The notes: generated from the sequence alone by a model not told the origin. A DNA stretch of 44,878 bases from JANJUB01 sp964586225 (GCA_964586225.1 CAZPHD010000024.1:1-44878), one strand, 5' to 3'. Positions 1 through 8,001 are shown, counted from the stretch's first letter. Program-made: numbers and translations.

Positions 1-1427
1 CCTCCGACAATCACGTCCCGAAACTCGCCTCGATTCAAGTAAACGACTCGGTGAGCGAGTGCGTCTAGCTCGTCTTGGTCGGTCGACAGCAGAACGACGA
101 TCGCTCCCGCCTCCGCCGCGTGGGCGATCTGGGTGTGGACGTAGTCGGTTGCGCGTACATCGAGGCCTCGGGTGGGGTTGACGGCAACGAGCAAGTCCGG
201 GACCTCATCCAGCGAGCGGGCGACGACGACCTTCTGCTGGTTGCCGCCGCTGAGGCTCGAAACGGGGTCGGCGACTGCGCCTACCTTGATCTCAAACCGC
301 TCCACCAATGCCCGTGTCCACGCCCGGATGGCTCCTAAGCGCAAGATCGGCCCGAACCGCAGGCTGCGCTGCCGATGGCCCGTGATCAGCAGGTTGTCCC
401 GGAGGCTAAGGCTGAGGGCCAACCCATCGGATTGGCGATTCTGCGGGATGTACGCGATGCTCGCTTCTTCAAGGTCGCAGTCCTTGATGTAGATTGAACC
501 GGCGACCGGCCGGCGTACTTGCGCGAGAGCTTCGGCGAGTTCAACCTGACCGTTTCCGTCCACCCCGCCAATGCCGAAGATCTCGCTACGACCGACCGTG
601 AAAGAGACCCCGCGGACGGCGTGCTCGCCGCGGTCGCCGCGAACATGGAGGTCCGTCACATTGAGTCCTGGGTCAAAGCTGCCCGGCTTAGGGATGCGTG
701 GCTTTGGAAGTTCACCCACCATCCAGGTTGCCAGTTGGGTTTCATCAACATCTGACATGGGCGCGGTTGCGACGAACTGCCCCCGCCGAAGCACCGTCAC
801 CCGATCGGCGATGGCGAGGACCTCGCTCAGCTTGTGCGCGATGAGAACGATCGTTCGTCCACGGGCCCGCAAATCACGAAGCACGCGAAAGAGGTCGGCG
901 ACTTCGTTCGGCGTAAGCACCGCGGTCGGCTCATCGAAGATCAGCACATCCGCTTCGCCGCTCAGTGCCTTGAGGATCTCAAGCCGTTGCTGGACCCCGA
1001 CAGGAAGCGACTCCGTGCGCGCGCTTGCGTCCAACTCCCACCCAAGTTCTTTCGCGAGCCGAAGGCTAGGTTCGACATCCTTGAGAGGATGATGCCCGCG
1101 CCACGGCGAACCCAGCGAAGCGAGAGCCAGGTTTTCAGCGGCCGTGAACGCCGGGACGAGCGCGAAATGCTGGTGCACCATGGCGATCCCTCGTCGCCGC
1201 GCTTCAAACGCACGGCCAAAGGGAAGCGCTTCATCACGCAGGTAGCCCTCGCCATCGTCAGGCGTGACAAACCCTGCGATGATGCCCATGAGCGTTGACT
1301 TGCCTGCGCCATTTTCGCCTAAGACGGCGTGAATCTCGCCGGGCATAAACTCCACCGACACCCGATCAAGCGCAATCGTCGCGCCGTAGGCTTTCGAGAC
1401 TCCGCTCAGCGTCAGCGACTCGCTCAA
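1..1427 (-). CDS. Nucleoside/sugar ABC importer ATPase, two-domain (partial)
   Basis: Energises import of a nucleoside or simple sugar from the cytoplasmic face; the BMP lipoprotein just upstream is its receptor. About 475 codons are visible and the C-terminus runs off the left edge. Domain 1 has Walker A GENGAGKST near residue 38, a degenerate signature PVGVQQR and Walker B VLIFDEPTAVLTP. Domain 2 has the altered P-loop GVDGNGQ, the signature LSGGNQQK and Walker B LLVAVNPTRGLDV. This asymmetric RbsA/NupO-like duplication is typical of the family, usually about 500 residues. No ATG, GTG or TTG other than the TTG at 1427-1425 lies between the receptor's stop and the conserved beginning, so TTG is taken as the start. 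It follows that stop by only six bases, so translation is probably coupled. Permease genes are expected beyond the left edge. The substrate cannot be told from sequence. Confidence 0.93.
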   Translation of the reverse strand, partial: MSESLTLSGVSKAYGATIALDRVSVEFMPGEIHAVLGENGAGKSTLMGIIAGFVTPDDGEGYLRDEALPFGRAFEARRRGIAMVHQHFALVPAFTAAENLALASLGSPWRGHHPLKDVEPSLRLAKELGWELDASARTESLPVGVQQRLEILKALSGEADVLIFDEPTAVLTPNEVADLFRVLRDLRARGRTIVLIAHKLSEVLAIADRVTVLRRGQFVATAPMSDVDETQLATWMVGELPKPRIPKPGSFDPGLNVTDLHVRGDRGEHAVRGVSFTVGRSEIFGIGGVDGNGQVELAEALAQVRRPVAGSIYIKDCDLEEASIAYIPQNRQSDGLALSLSLRDNLLITGHRQRSLRFGPILRLGAIRAWTRALVERFEIKVGAVADPVSSLSGGNQQKVVVARSLDEVPDLLVAVNPTRGLDVRATDYVHTQIAHAAEAGAIVVLLSTDQDELDALAHRVVYLNRGEFRDVIVG

Positions 1428-1433
1428 GAGCCC

Positions 1434-2444
1434 TTAGAACTCGTCCTTTGGCACCGTTAGCGCGCCCGACATAATCTTCGCACGCTGCTCCTTAACCTTC
1501 GACAGGACGGCAGGATCTAGCTTGTCTTGAAGAGCAGGATTCACGACGAAGTCAATCGCGCCGGCATCCATACCCATGAGCACGACGCTTCCCTTGAAGC
1601 TCCCGTCCTTAACCGACTTGGCCAGGCTAAGAAATGCAGGTCCGGCGACAATCGTCGCCGACGCCACGACGGCTCCGCTCGGGTTGTCATTCTGGTTGAG
1701 ATTCGCTCCGAAGGCCCAAACCCCCTTCTCTTTGCAAGCATCAAACACGCCTTGTGCGGCGGCATTGGCCTGGTGAATGACAAAGTCCGCCCCTTCCGAG
1801 ATGGCGCCTAGCGTGGCTTGCTTTGCCTTGGCGATGTCCTGACCGTTACCGGTGAACACCTCGATCACCTTGATGCCCGGCTTGGCGGCTTCGGCACCGG
1901 CCCTGAAGCCCTTAAACGTGCTACGTATGCTGGGGACGTCGTCAACGCCAATCATCGCCACCGTGCCCGTCTTGGACGAGAGTCCGGCCATGTAACCTGC
2001 CAAGTAGAAGCCTTGCTCAAGGTAGAACCGGAACGCGCCGACATTATCGGAAGTCTGACCGCCCGAGCTGCTCACGAAGACGGTCTTCGGAAAGTCCTTA
2101 GCCACTTCGATGGCGGGCTCGTTGTATTCAAATCCGTGGCCAAAGACCAGCTGATAGCCCTTCTGGGCGTAGCTGCGCATGGCGTCTTTGATCTGGGTGT
2201 CCTTGGCTTCTTGGTTGCTCACTTCGGCGCTGAGATCCTGCTGAATGGCTTGGAGCCCATCAAACGCCATCGCCGACCAACCGGCGTCGCTCACCGGTCC
2301 GGGCGTCAGAAGAGCTACCTTGAATGAACCAGACTCGCCCGTTGATCCCGGCGCGGGGCTCGATGGCCCCGAGTCCTTTGCACCTCCCGTGCAACCGACA
2401 ACCAGCAGGGCAACAATGGCCCCGAACCACGCAATTCGCTTCAT
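1434..2444 (-). CDS. BMP-family ABC substrate-binding lipoprotein
   Basis: Membrane-anchored receptor that delivers ligand to the ABC importer encoded directly downstream. The 336-residue product starts with a lipoprotein signal peptide (MKRIAWFGAIVALLVVGC, lipobox VVGC, lipidated Cys18), then a Ser/Gly/Pro-rich linker. The mature part carries the PnrA/BMP pattern: a first strand FKVALLTPGPVSDAGWSAMA, then VFGHGFEYNEPA and VAMIGVDDVPSIRSTFKGFRAGA. Characterised family members bind purine nucleosides or related compounds; the exact ligand here is inferred. It is the first gene of the operon, followed after six bases by the ATPase. A -10-like TAGACT sits six bases before the ATG and no Shine-Dalgarno is visible, so the mRNA may be leaderless. 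Confidence 0.93.
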   Translation of the reverse strand: MKRIAWFGAIVALLVVGCTGGAKDSGPSSPAPGSTGESGSFKVALLTPGPVSDAGWSAMAFDGLQAIQQDLSAEVSNQEAKDTQIKDAMRSYAQKGYQLVFGHGFEYNEPAIEVAKDFPKTVFVSSSGGQTSDNVGAFRFYLEQGFYLAGYMAGLSSKTGTVAMIGVDDVPSIRSTFKGFRAGAEAAKPGIKVIEVFTGNGQDIAKAKQATLGAISEGADFVIHQANAAAQGVFDACKEKGVWAFGANLNQNDNPSGAVVASATIVAGPAFLSLAKSVKDGSFKGSVVLMGMDAGAIDFVVNPALQDKLDPAVLSKVKEQRAKIMSGALTVPKDEF

Positions 2445-2450
2445 GAACGT

Positions 2451-2456
2451 AGTCTA
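2451..2456 (-). promoter_or_regulatory. -10-like hexamer, probable leaderless promoter of the BMP gene
   Basis: On the minus strand TAGACT is followed by six bases (acgttc) and then the ATG at 2444. That spacing puts the expected transcription start on the A of the start codon. No clear -35 is seen. Confidence 0.45.
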
Positions 2457-2475
2457 CGCGAGGCACGGGGGTCTG

Positions 2476-2510
2476 AGTTGGCAGTTGGCAGTCCGCAGGG
2501 CGCAGTTGGT
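2476..2510. repeat. Heptamer tandem repeat, AGTTGGC type, five units
   Basis: Five consecutive 7-base units: AGTTGGC, AGTTGGC, AGTCCGC, AGGGCGC, AGTTGGT. It lies in the gap between two divergent genes. The same heptamer recurs at 7504-7534. It resembles the short tandem heptamer repeats (STRR) known from cyanobacteria, in form only. Confidence 0.8.
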
Positions 2511-2515
2511 ATCCT
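2510..2515 (+). promoter_or_regulatory. -10-like hexamer upstream of the outer-membrane-like gene
   Basis: TATCCT lies exactly six bases before the ATG at 2522, with no purine-rich ribosome site between (cctcga). It matches the leaderless arrangement seen at other genes here. Its first base is the last base of the heptamer repeat. Confidence 0.35.
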
Positions 2516-2521
2516 CCTCGA

Positions 2522-3334
2522 ATGCGTTGGATCGCGGTTGCAATCAGTTTGTTTGGGGCGATGACCCTAGCTGCGGCTCAAAAGGAGCTTGTTGGTCGAA
2601 AGCAGTTTCCGCAGTTTCGTGCGATGAGCGGCCTCTCCGGATCAACTTTTCCCGTAGGGAAGGATGGTTTGCCCAGCTACGAAGGCGCGATGGCTCTCTC
2701 CACGCCGATTGCATACTCGCTCACGAAGTGGAGCTTCGTCGCAGGGCTGGGAAGTCTCAGCTTTGACACAAGTCTGCGCTTCCCCGGCGGCCGCGAGAAC
2801 CAGCGCCGGACCAACGGCACCGCCCAGTTTATGGTGGGCGTGCCGCTCGGTAGCGCGGGCGATCTGACCGTGTCGTATATGGTGCTGAGTAGCATTCTCG
2901 ACAACGCACTCAATCTTCAGTTCACTCCCGGAAAACAAGAGGGAAAGGTGCGCTACTCCGTCGGCGTGCAGGACATCGGTGGCGGGGGTGGTTCCGCAGG
3001 TGAGCAGCACCCGAACGATGGTGAGACCAGTCGTAGCTTCTTCACGGTCTCGACCTACGAGATCTCGCCCGGTACCCATGTGTCGGTCGGCACGGGCACC
3101 AACCGTTTCAAGTCGATCTTTGGCAACGTCTCGACCACGATTGCGCCCAACGTCAAAGGCACCCTCGAATACGACGCTTTCAACTGGAATGTCGGCATTT
3201 CCTATCGCATCGGCACTCTGGGTCGCCTCTCAAGCGAAACCTATGACCGACCAGCAAGGACAGCCGACGCTCAGCTTTTTGTCGGTTTGGTGCGTGGGAA
3301 GTTGCTGTTTTGGGGCCTGAATATCGCGTTCTAA
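2522..3334 (+). CDS. Secreted protein, probable outer-membrane beta-barrel
   Basis: Function unknown. The 270-residue product has a signal peptide (MRWIAVAISLFGAMTLAAAQ, cleavage likely after AAA or AAQ). The rest alternates polar and hydrophobic residues in short stretches, for example SFVAGLGSLSFDTSLRF, AQFMVGVPLGSAGDLTVSY, VKGTLEYDAFNWNVGISYRI and LFVGLVRGKLLFWGLNIAF. It ends in phenylalanine. Amphipathic strands and a terminal aromatic residue are what an outer-membrane barrel of roughly 10-12 strands would show. A glycine-rich loop (GGGGGSAG) lies near residue 160. It is divergent from the importer operon and followed 36 bases later by purF, with no obvious link. The family is not recognised; the barrel assignment is inferred from the strand pattern. 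Confidence 0.75.
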   Translation: MRWIAVAISLFGAMTLAAAQKELVGRKQFPQFRAMSGLSGSTFPVGKDGLPSYEGAMALSTPIAYSLTKWSFVAGLGSLSFDTSLRFPGGRENQRRTNGTAQFMVGVPLGSAGDLTVSYMVLSSILDNALNLQFTPGKQEGKVRYSVGVQDIGGGGGSAGEQHPNDGETSRSFFTVSTYEISPGTHVSVGTGTNRFKSIFGNVSTTIAPNVKGTLEYDAFNWNVGISYRIGTLGRLSSETYDRPARTADAQLFVGLVRGKLLFWGLNIAF

Positions 3335-3359
3335 GCTTCGTCGCGAGCGCGGAAGACGT

Positions 3360-3365
3360 CATACT
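3360..3365 (+). promoter_or_regulatory. -10-like CATACT, probable leaderless promoter of purF
   Basis: CATACT is followed by five bases (taacc) and the GTG start at 3371, with no Shine-Dalgarno. The same CATACT word precedes two other genes in this window at nearly the same distance. There is no room for a purine riboswitch between this site and the start. Confidence 0.5.
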
Positions 3366-3370
3366 TAACC

Positions 3371-4855
3371 GTGGACCCCGCCGAGCATTGGATCGCCGAC
3401 GAGTCGCCGAAAGAAGAGTGTGGCGTGATTGCCATTCACTCCCCGGGCCGCGAGGCCGCCCGTCTTGCCTTCTTCGGCCTTTTTGCGCTCCAACATCGGG
3501 GTCAGGAGAGCGCGGGCATCGCCGTCAGCGATGGCGGACTCGTGCGAATGCACAAAGACATGGGCTTGGTCAGCCAGGTGTTCGATGAAGCTGTCCTGGG
3601 GACGCTTCCGGGCACGATTGCGGTTGGCCATACGCGATATTCCACCACCGGCGCGAGCGTGCTCCGCAATGCGCAGCCGATCTTCTGTCAAAGCATGGTC
3701 GGTGATATCGCGGTTGCCCACAACGGAAACCTGATCAACACCGTCCAGTTGAGGAAGGAGCTTGAAGCCGAGGGGGAGGTCTTTGACTCCAGCAGCGACA
3801 GCGAGCTCATTGCGCGCCTGCTGGTGCGGAACATGCACCTTGGCCCCGAGCACGCGGTGGCCGCGGCAATGCGCCGTCTGAAGGGCGCGTTCAGCTGTAC
3901 CGTCTTGGTGCCCAACATGGTCATCGGCTTCCGCGATCCCAATGGCGTTCGGCCGCTTGTTGCCGGAACGCTGCCCGAGGGCGGGCACATGCTCGCGAGC
4001 GAGAGTTGCGCGTTTGCGCCGGTCGATGGAACAGTCGTGCGGGAGCTTGAACCGGGCGAGATGGTCATCATTGATGACGAAGGCATGCGGTTTGCCCAAG
4101 GTGCTCCACCCGAGCGCAAGGCCATGTGCCTTTTTGAGTTCATCTACTTCGCCCGTCCCGATTCCGAGATGTACGGCACGCTGCTGTATTCGGCTCGCGA
4201 GCGGATGGGCGAACAGCTTGCTGCGGAGCATCCCGTCGAGGCCGACATGGTAGTCCCCGTGCCCGACAGCGGCATTCCGGCCGCGTTGGGCTACTCGCGA
4301 GCAACGGGCATCCCGTTCCGCGAAGGCATGATGAAGAGCCGGTACATTCACCGCACGTTCATCGCACCCGACCAGAAGATGCGCGAGCGCGGGGTGCGCA
4401 TGAAGTTGACCCCGTTGGAGCCGGTCATTCGAGGTCAGCGGATCATTCTCGTCGACGATTCAATTGTGCGCGCCACCACGACCAAGCAGATCGTGCGACT
4501 CTTGTTCGAAGCGGGCGCGGCGGAGATTCATGTCCGCATCACGGCGCCGCCCATCAAGTGGCCGTGCTTCTACGGCATTGACATGTGTTCGAAGGAAGAA
4601 CTCGCGGCCGCGCGAATGACGCTCGATGAAATTCGTGAGCATATCGGCGCGACATCGCTGGGCTACTTGTCAATCCCCGGCGCGGTGAAGGCGGTAGGGC
4701 GACCCGATGGCGAGTTCTGCCTGGCCTGCTTCAATGGCGACTATCCTATTGAGGTGCCCGAAGAAGTTGAGCGGCATCCTTTCGAGGGCGGCGTCGACTT
4801 GGGACACATCGCGGCGGTCAACAAGAGCCAACCCGAGCTCATCCACGTTGATTGA
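3371..4855 (+). CDS. purF: Amidophosphoribosyltransferase
   Basis: First committed step of de novo purine synthesis: PRPP plus glutamine gives 5-phosphoribosylamine, in the cytoplasm. The product is 494 residues, normal for the family. A short propeptide (16 residues, ending KEE) precedes the catalytic Cys17 (CGVIAI), which becomes the N-terminal nucleophile after self-cleavage. The Ntn glutaminase domain follows (FALQHRGQESAGI, VGHTRYSTTG). The PRPP loop VDDSIVRATTTKQ is near residue 360. Cysteines near 252 (KAMC), 398 (WPCFYG) and 449/452 (FCLACFNG) match the four [4Fe-4S] ligands of the Bacillus subtilis type, not the cluster-free E. coli type. The GTG start is the one that gives the expected propeptide. 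No other pur gene lies beside it. Confidence 0.97.
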   Translation: MDPAEHWIADESPKEECGVIAIHSPGREAARLAFFGLFALQHRGQESAGIAVSDGGLVRMHKDMGLVSQVFDEAVLGTLPGTIAVGHTRYSTTGASVLRNAQPIFCQSMVGDIAVAHNGNLINTVQLRKELEAEGEVFDSSSDSELIARLLVRNMHLGPEHAVAAAMRRLKGAFSCTVLVPNMVIGFRDPNGVRPLVAGTLPEGGHMLASESCAFAPVDGTVVRELEPGEMVIIDDEGMRFAQGAPPERKAMCLFEFIYFARPDSEMYGTLLYSARERMGEQLAAEHPVEADMVVPVPDSGIPAALGYSRATGIPFREGMMKSRYIHRTFIAPDQKMRERGVRMKLTPLEPVIRGQRIILVDDSIVRATTTKQIVRLLFEAGAAEIHVRITAPPIKWPCFYGIDMCSKEELAAARMTLDEIREHIGATSLGYLSIPGAVKAVGRPDGEFCLACFNGDYPIEVPEEVERHPFEGGVDLGHIAAVNKSQPELIHVD

Positions 4856-4890
4856 TGCCCCGCAATTTTGCGGTGTTTGCGAAAAAGTTC

Positions 4891-4919
4891 TTGACATTTC
4901 GACAATCTTCCACTAACAT
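4891..4919 (+). promoter_or_regulatory. Sigma-70-type promoter of the PEP-CTERM gene
   Basis: A perfect -35 TTGACA (4891-4896), a 17-base spacer and -10 TAACAT (4914-4919). The predicted transcript starts near 4926 and has a 5' leader of about 38 bases with a strong ribosome site, GGAGGG at 4949-4954. Confidence 0.75.
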
Positions 4920-4963
4920 GAGAACAGCACTCCTGCTGGGTGCTTTCGGAGGGAGATCATCTC

Positions 4964-5593
4964 ATGAACAACATCATGCGGAACTCAGCCTTTGCCATCT
5001 TGTTGATGGCGTCGGTTGGAGCGTCTGCCAATCTATTCACCAACGGTGGCTTCGAGACGGGCGATCTTACCGGCTGGTCGGTGAATCCGACGGCCAACGG
5101 AAAGACGAACGTTCAGGACGTCCAACTTTTTGAGACGGTGCTTGGGGTGCCAAGCTTGGCCGCTCACTTTCAGGTGGGTCAGGTCACGTTCACTTCGGGC
5201 GTGCAAGAGGGTATTGAGTTGGTCCAGCGATTGAACTTGACGGCGGGCACGCTGTATCAGTTCAGCTATAACGTTGCAGCTCGAAACACGAACACTTCGG
5301 GAAGCAATAGCCAGGGCGGTATCTTCACGGCGGTCGTCAACAGCACCTTCGTCGGCGCGTCTTGGGCAGCCGGTTCGATTTCGGGGGGAACGACGCTTCG
5401 AAGTTCAATCACCGGTTCGTTCACGCCGACCACCACAGGCGTTTACGATGTGGGTGTTCGCATCACGCGACCGTTCACGGCACCGACGAACATCAACCAG
5501 TACGTCGACAACGCCACCGCCGTGCCAGAGCCTGCCACCATGGCCGTCCTCGGTCTCGGCCTGGCCGCGATTGCTCGACGCCGACGCAAGTAG
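4964..5593 (+). CDS. PEP-CTERM sorting-domain secreted protein
   Basis: Exported protein of unknown role that carries a sorting tail. Signal peptide MNNIMRNSAFAILLMASVGA, cleavage likely after ASA. The first mature residues, NLFTNGGFETGDLTGWSV, are the usual opening of a carbohydrate-binding-like beta-sandwich in PEP-CTERM proteins. The C-terminus has the full signal: VPEP, a hydrophobic helix TMAVLGLGLAAIA and the basic end RRRRK. In characterised systems this tail is cut by an exosortase and the protein goes to the surface or matrix. The ATG at 4964 is chosen because GGAGGG lies about ten bases upstream; an in-frame GTG at 4940 is less likely. The gene has its own promoter and terminator and so forms a single-gene unit. 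The exosortase gene is not in this window. Confidence 0.92.
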   Translation: MNNIMRNSAFAILLMASVGASANLFTNGGFETGDLTGWSVNPTANGKTNVQDVQLFETVLGVPSLAAHFQVGQVTFTSGVQEGIELVQRLNLTAGTLYQFSYNVAARNTNTSGSNSQGGIFTAVVNSTFVGASWAAGSISGGTTLRSSITGSFTPTTTGVYDVGVRITRPFTAPTNINQYVDNATAVPEPATMAVLGLGLAAIARRRRK

Positions 5594-5606
5594 GCTGTCG
5601 AAGACG

Positions 5607-5643
5607 AACAGCCCGTCGCTCGTGAGGGTGGCGGGCTGTTTTC
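5607..5643 (+). terminator. Rho-independent terminator after the PEP-CTERM gene
   Basis: Inverted arms AACAGCCCG (5607-5615) and CGGGCTGTT (5632-5640) pair perfectly. The right arm runs into a T-rich stretch (TTTTCG). It begins 13 bases after the stop codon. Confidence 0.8.
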
Positions 5644-5677
5644 GTCTGTTTGGGTAGGTCGCGGTGTCTAACCCTTC

Positions 5678-6133
5678 ATGAGCGTGCGGAAGTGGGCATG
5701 GCTGGTTCTTGCAGCGACGGTGTTGGGGTGCAGCTCTTCGAGCGATCTCATTATTGAGAACAAGACAGCGCGCTCGATCCAGGTGACCGTTGTCGAAGGC
5801 GGAGCGACGAGTCCAGCGTGGCGAGGTCTTATCGAAGCGGGCCATGAACAGCCCGTTTGGAGCGGTTTCGGTGGCACCAACAAGCTGAGGATTGAAGTCG
5901 ATGGTCACGTTTTCCGCTATCCGCCGCTCCCGAATCCGCTGGCAAATGCAGGTAGCGGCGGAGGAGTGGCTCGTTGGAGCTGGGATGGGAGCGCTCCCGA
6001 ATTTAGGGGTGAGCGAAGTTCGAAGGTGACGCAACTGGTGACTCGCCTCATGCTTCTAGGGGGCGCCGCCCTTCTGCTCTTCATCGTCTTACCGGTGTGG
6101 CTGATCCAGCGATATTGGCACCGTCACTCCTGA
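5678..6133 (+). CDS. Small lipoprotein with C-terminal membrane helix
   Basis: Not a recognised family. The 151-residue product has a lipoprotein-like signal peptide (MSVRKWAWLVLAATVLGC, lipobox VLGC, then SSSS). A small beta-rich domain follows (IIENKTARSIQVTVVEGG, NKLRIEVDGHVFRYPPLP). Near the C-terminus is a strong membrane helix, LMLLGGAALLLFIVLPVWLI, ending in basic RYWHRHS. If both signals are used, it is anchored by lipid at one end and by a helix at the other, with the domain outside the cytoplasmic membrane. It lies 33 bases before the polysaccharide deacetylase on the same strand and may be co-transcribed with it. Its function cannot be given. Confidence 0.75.
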   Translation: MSVRKWAWLVLAATVLGCSSSSDLIIENKTARSIQVTVVEGGATSPAWRGLIEAGHEQPVWSGFGGTNKLRIEVDGHVFRYPPLPNPLANAGSGGGVARWSWDGSAPEFRGERSSKVTQLVTRLMLLGGAALLLFIVLPVWLIQRYWHRHS

Positions 6134-6166
6134 CGAAACTTCAAGGGTCCTGTTTCGTCTTAGCCA

Positions 6167-7054
6167 ATGATGGGGCGGGGAAGTTGGGTTTTGGTGGGCG
6201 TCGGCGTTGCGCTCATCGCCGTGGGCGGTGTGGTCTGGAGCAAGCGCGGGCCCAATCGCCCAACGAAGACTTACGCGCTCAGTAGCGACATCCTGATCCA
6301 CGGCAACCAACACCTCCGCGAAGTCGCGTTTACGTTCGACGATGGTCCGCGCCCGGAGATTGTCCGCGAGATGCTCAATGTGCTCGGCAAGTATCGCGCC
6401 CGGTCGACGTTCTTCGTGGTTGGATCGATGGTGGAGAAGCATGCCGCGATCGTGCGCCGAATGATGAACGAGGGCCACGAGGTCGCCAACCACACCTACA
6501 GCCATCCGCGACTGGCGGGACTCACTGAGGAGCAGATTCGGGATGAGCTAGCGCGGTGCGACAAGGCCGTGTTCGACGCCACGGGCGCACGCACAAACCT
6601 TTTCCGGCCCCCAGGCATGAGATACGACGACACCGTGCTCCGCGCGGCCCAATCGCTGGGCTACGTCACGATTCACTGGAACACGGCGGCCCAGGACTAC
6701 CAACCACAACCGCCCTCCGAGATCAGTCGGAAGATTCTGAAGAGCGTTCGACCGGGAAGCGTGATCCTGCTCCACAACCACCCCGACACGCTCGCGGCGC
6801 TCCCAATGATCTTGGATTCGCTGACCGAGCAAGGCTACCGATTTGTCACCGTGTCCCAGATGCTCAGTCGCTTGGAGCGTCCGGTGGTGGTCAAAACCAA
6901 TGCTTATGGTGCGAAACCGCCGGCTCTGATCGAAGTGAAGCCGAAGGTCGTCGTCAAGCGATCCGTACGAAGAGTGACGAAACGCCCAACGACGACTCCC
7001 GCGCCGCCCGCAACCGCCGCGCCGCGCGGCCTCGACATGCCCGCCTGGAACTAA
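6167..7054 (+). CDS. Polysaccharide deacetylase (NodB domain, CE4)
   Basis: Removes N- or O-acetyl groups from a polysaccharide such as peptidoglycan, chitin or an exopolymer, outside the cytoplasmic membrane. An N-terminal membrane helix (VLVGVGVALIAVGGVVW, about residues 8-24) anchors it. The NodB domain has motif 1 TFDDGP near 55-60 (catalytic base and metal-binding Asp), motif 2 HTYSHP near 109-114 (metal-binding His residues) and motif 3 RPPG near 147. A late LLHNHP stands where the catalytic His motif is expected. The last 60 residues are a basic, Pro/Thr-rich tail (KRPTTTPAPPATAAPRG), possibly for wall contact. The 295-residue length is normal. The ATG pair at 6167/6170 leaves the start uncertain by one residue. 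The true substrate is not shown by sequence. Confidence 0.93.
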   Translation: MMGRGSWVLVGVGVALIAVGGVVWSKRGPNRPTKTYALSSDILIHGNQHLREVAFTFDDGPRPEIVREMLNVLGKYRARSTFFVVGSMVEKHAAIVRRMMNEGHEVANHTYSHPRLAGLTEEQIRDELARCDKAVFDATGARTNLFRPPGMRYDDTVLRAAQSLGYVTIHWNTAAQDYQPQPPSEISRKILKSVRPGSVILLHNHPDTLAALPMILDSLTEQGYRFVTVSQMLSRLERPVVVKTNAYGAKPPALIEVKPKVVVKRSVRRVTKRPTTTPAPPATAAPRGLDMPAWN

Positions 7055-7471
7055 CTAGCCACGCGCCTTGAGTAGATCGCGAATCTCGGTGAGGAGCACG
7101 ACGTCTTCGGCTGGAGCCGCGGGCTCTTCAGGAGCCGGCGGTTCTTCGCGTCGCAGCTTATTCACGGCTTTGACCATCAAGAACACGGCGAAAGCGGTGA
7201 TCAAGAACACGATGACGTTGTTTACGAACACGCCCCAAGCGAGCACAGCGCCTTCCTTGCGGGCCTCTTCCAAGCTCGTGGCCGTCTGATTGGCGAGCGG
7301 GATGAACTTGTTGCTGAAGTCCACCTTGCCGGTGAGGAGGCTGATGACGGGCATGAGCATGTCGTCAACGATGCTTGACACAATCTTGCCGAAAGCGCCG
7401 CCGATGATCACACCGACCGCGAGGTCCATCACGTTGCCGCGCTGGATAAACTCCCTGAACTCTTTGAGCAT
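7055..7471 (-). CDS. mscL: Large-conductance mechanosensitive channel
   Basis: Homopentameric inner-membrane pore that opens under membrane tension and releases solutes during osmotic downshock. The 138 residues show the full family layout: N-terminal amphipathic helix MLKEFREFIQRGNVMDLAVG, first transmembrane helix VIIGGAFGKIVSSIVDD, a periplasmic loop with DFSNKFIPL, second helix VFVNNVIVFLITAFAVFLMVKAVN and a charged cytoplasmic tail. The tail has an Ala/Glu/Pro stretch (PPAPEEPAAPAEDVVLL) before the terminal helix bundle LLTEIRDLLKA. It is convergent with the deacetylase gene: the stop codons abut with no base between. No clear Shine-Dalgarno precedes the ATG. Confidence 0.97.
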   Translation of the reverse strand: MLKEFREFIQRGNVMDLAVGVIIGGAFGKIVSSIVDDMLMPVISLLTGKVDFSNKFIPLANQTATSLEEARKEGAVLAWGVFVNNVIVFLITAFAVFLMVKAVNKLRREEPPAPEEPAAPAEDVVLLTEIRDLLKARG

Positions 7472-7503
7472 GTTGGTGAAGACGGTGCGGGTGGGCGGTT
7501 TGG

Positions 7504-7534
7504 AGTTGGCAGTTTGCAGTTTGCAGTTGGCAGT
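7504..7534. repeat. Heptamer tandem repeat, AGTTGGC type, four units
   Basis: AGTTGGC, AGTTTGC, AGTTTGC, AGTTGGC, then a partial AGT. The period is exactly 7 and the outer units are identical to those at 2476-2489. It lies in the 89-base gap between msrB and mscL. Confidence 0.8.
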
Positions 7535-7560
7535 AAGAGTCGCCTATCACCCGTCAAGCC

Positions 7561-7995
7561 TCACTCGTCAGTCGTCACTTTGTTCGTTCTTGCCCGAAAG
7601 CCCAAGCTGGCGCTGTTGATGCAGTAGCGCAATCCGGTCGGCTTGGGGCCATCGGGGAAGACGTGCCCAAGGTGGCCGTGGCAATTGCCGCAGAGCACTT
7701 CGATGCGCCGCATGCCGTAGCTGTTGTCGGCGCGCTCAATCACTTTGGATTTGTCCACCGATTCGTAGAAACTCGGCCAGCCGCAGCCGCTGTCGAACTT
7801 GGTGTCCGAGACGAAGAGGAGTTCGCCGCAGCCCTTGCAGACGTATTCGCCGGATTGGTGGTTGTCCCAGAACTCGCCGGTAAATGCGCGCTCGGTCCCC
7901 GCCTTTCGCAGGACGTGATACGACTCGTCGTCGAGTTGCTCTCGCCACTCGTCGTCGGTCTTAGTGATGGCAGGCGGTGGGAGTTCGCGATCCAT
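7561..7995 (-). CDS. msrB: Peptide-methionine (R)-S-oxide reductase
   Basis: Repairs oxidised methionine by reducing the R-sulfoxide, using thioredoxin as electron donor. The 144-residue product is a stand-alone MsrB with no MsrA fusion. Zinc is held by two CxxC pairs, Cys53/Cys56 (CKGC) and Cys102/Cys105 (CGNC). The catalytic cysteine is Cys125 in RYCINS, and Cys71 in SGCGWPSF is in the place of the usual resolving cysteine. HGHLGHVFPDGP is the conserved core. No signal peptide, so cytoplasmic. A -10-like TAGAAT lies six bases before the ATG and no ribosome site is seen, so the transcript is probably leaderless. It could act with a thioredoxin system encoded elsewhere; the thioredoxin-like gene near 35.3 kb is exported and unlikely to be the partner. 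Confidence 0.96.
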   Translation of the reverse strand: MDRELPPPAITKTDDEWREQLDDESYHVLRKAGTERAFTGEFWDNHQSGEYVCKGCGELLFVSDTKFDSGCGWPSFYESVDKSKVIERADNSYGMRRIEVLCGNCHGHLGHVFPDGPKPTGLRYCINSASLGFRARTNKVTTDE

Positions 7996-8001
7996 GGTTT
8001 G

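Noticed and set aside
3335..3370. Purine riboswitch upstream of purF
   Set aside because: Only 36 bases separate the genes, and a -10-like site lies five bases before the start.
3365..4351. 328-codon minus-strand frame antisense to purF
   Set aside because: Antisense shadow of purF; rich in His and Arg with no domain.
4859..4880. Weak terminator just after purF (CCGCA-attt-TGCGG)
   Set aside because: Five-bp stem with a short broken T tract; too weak to claim.
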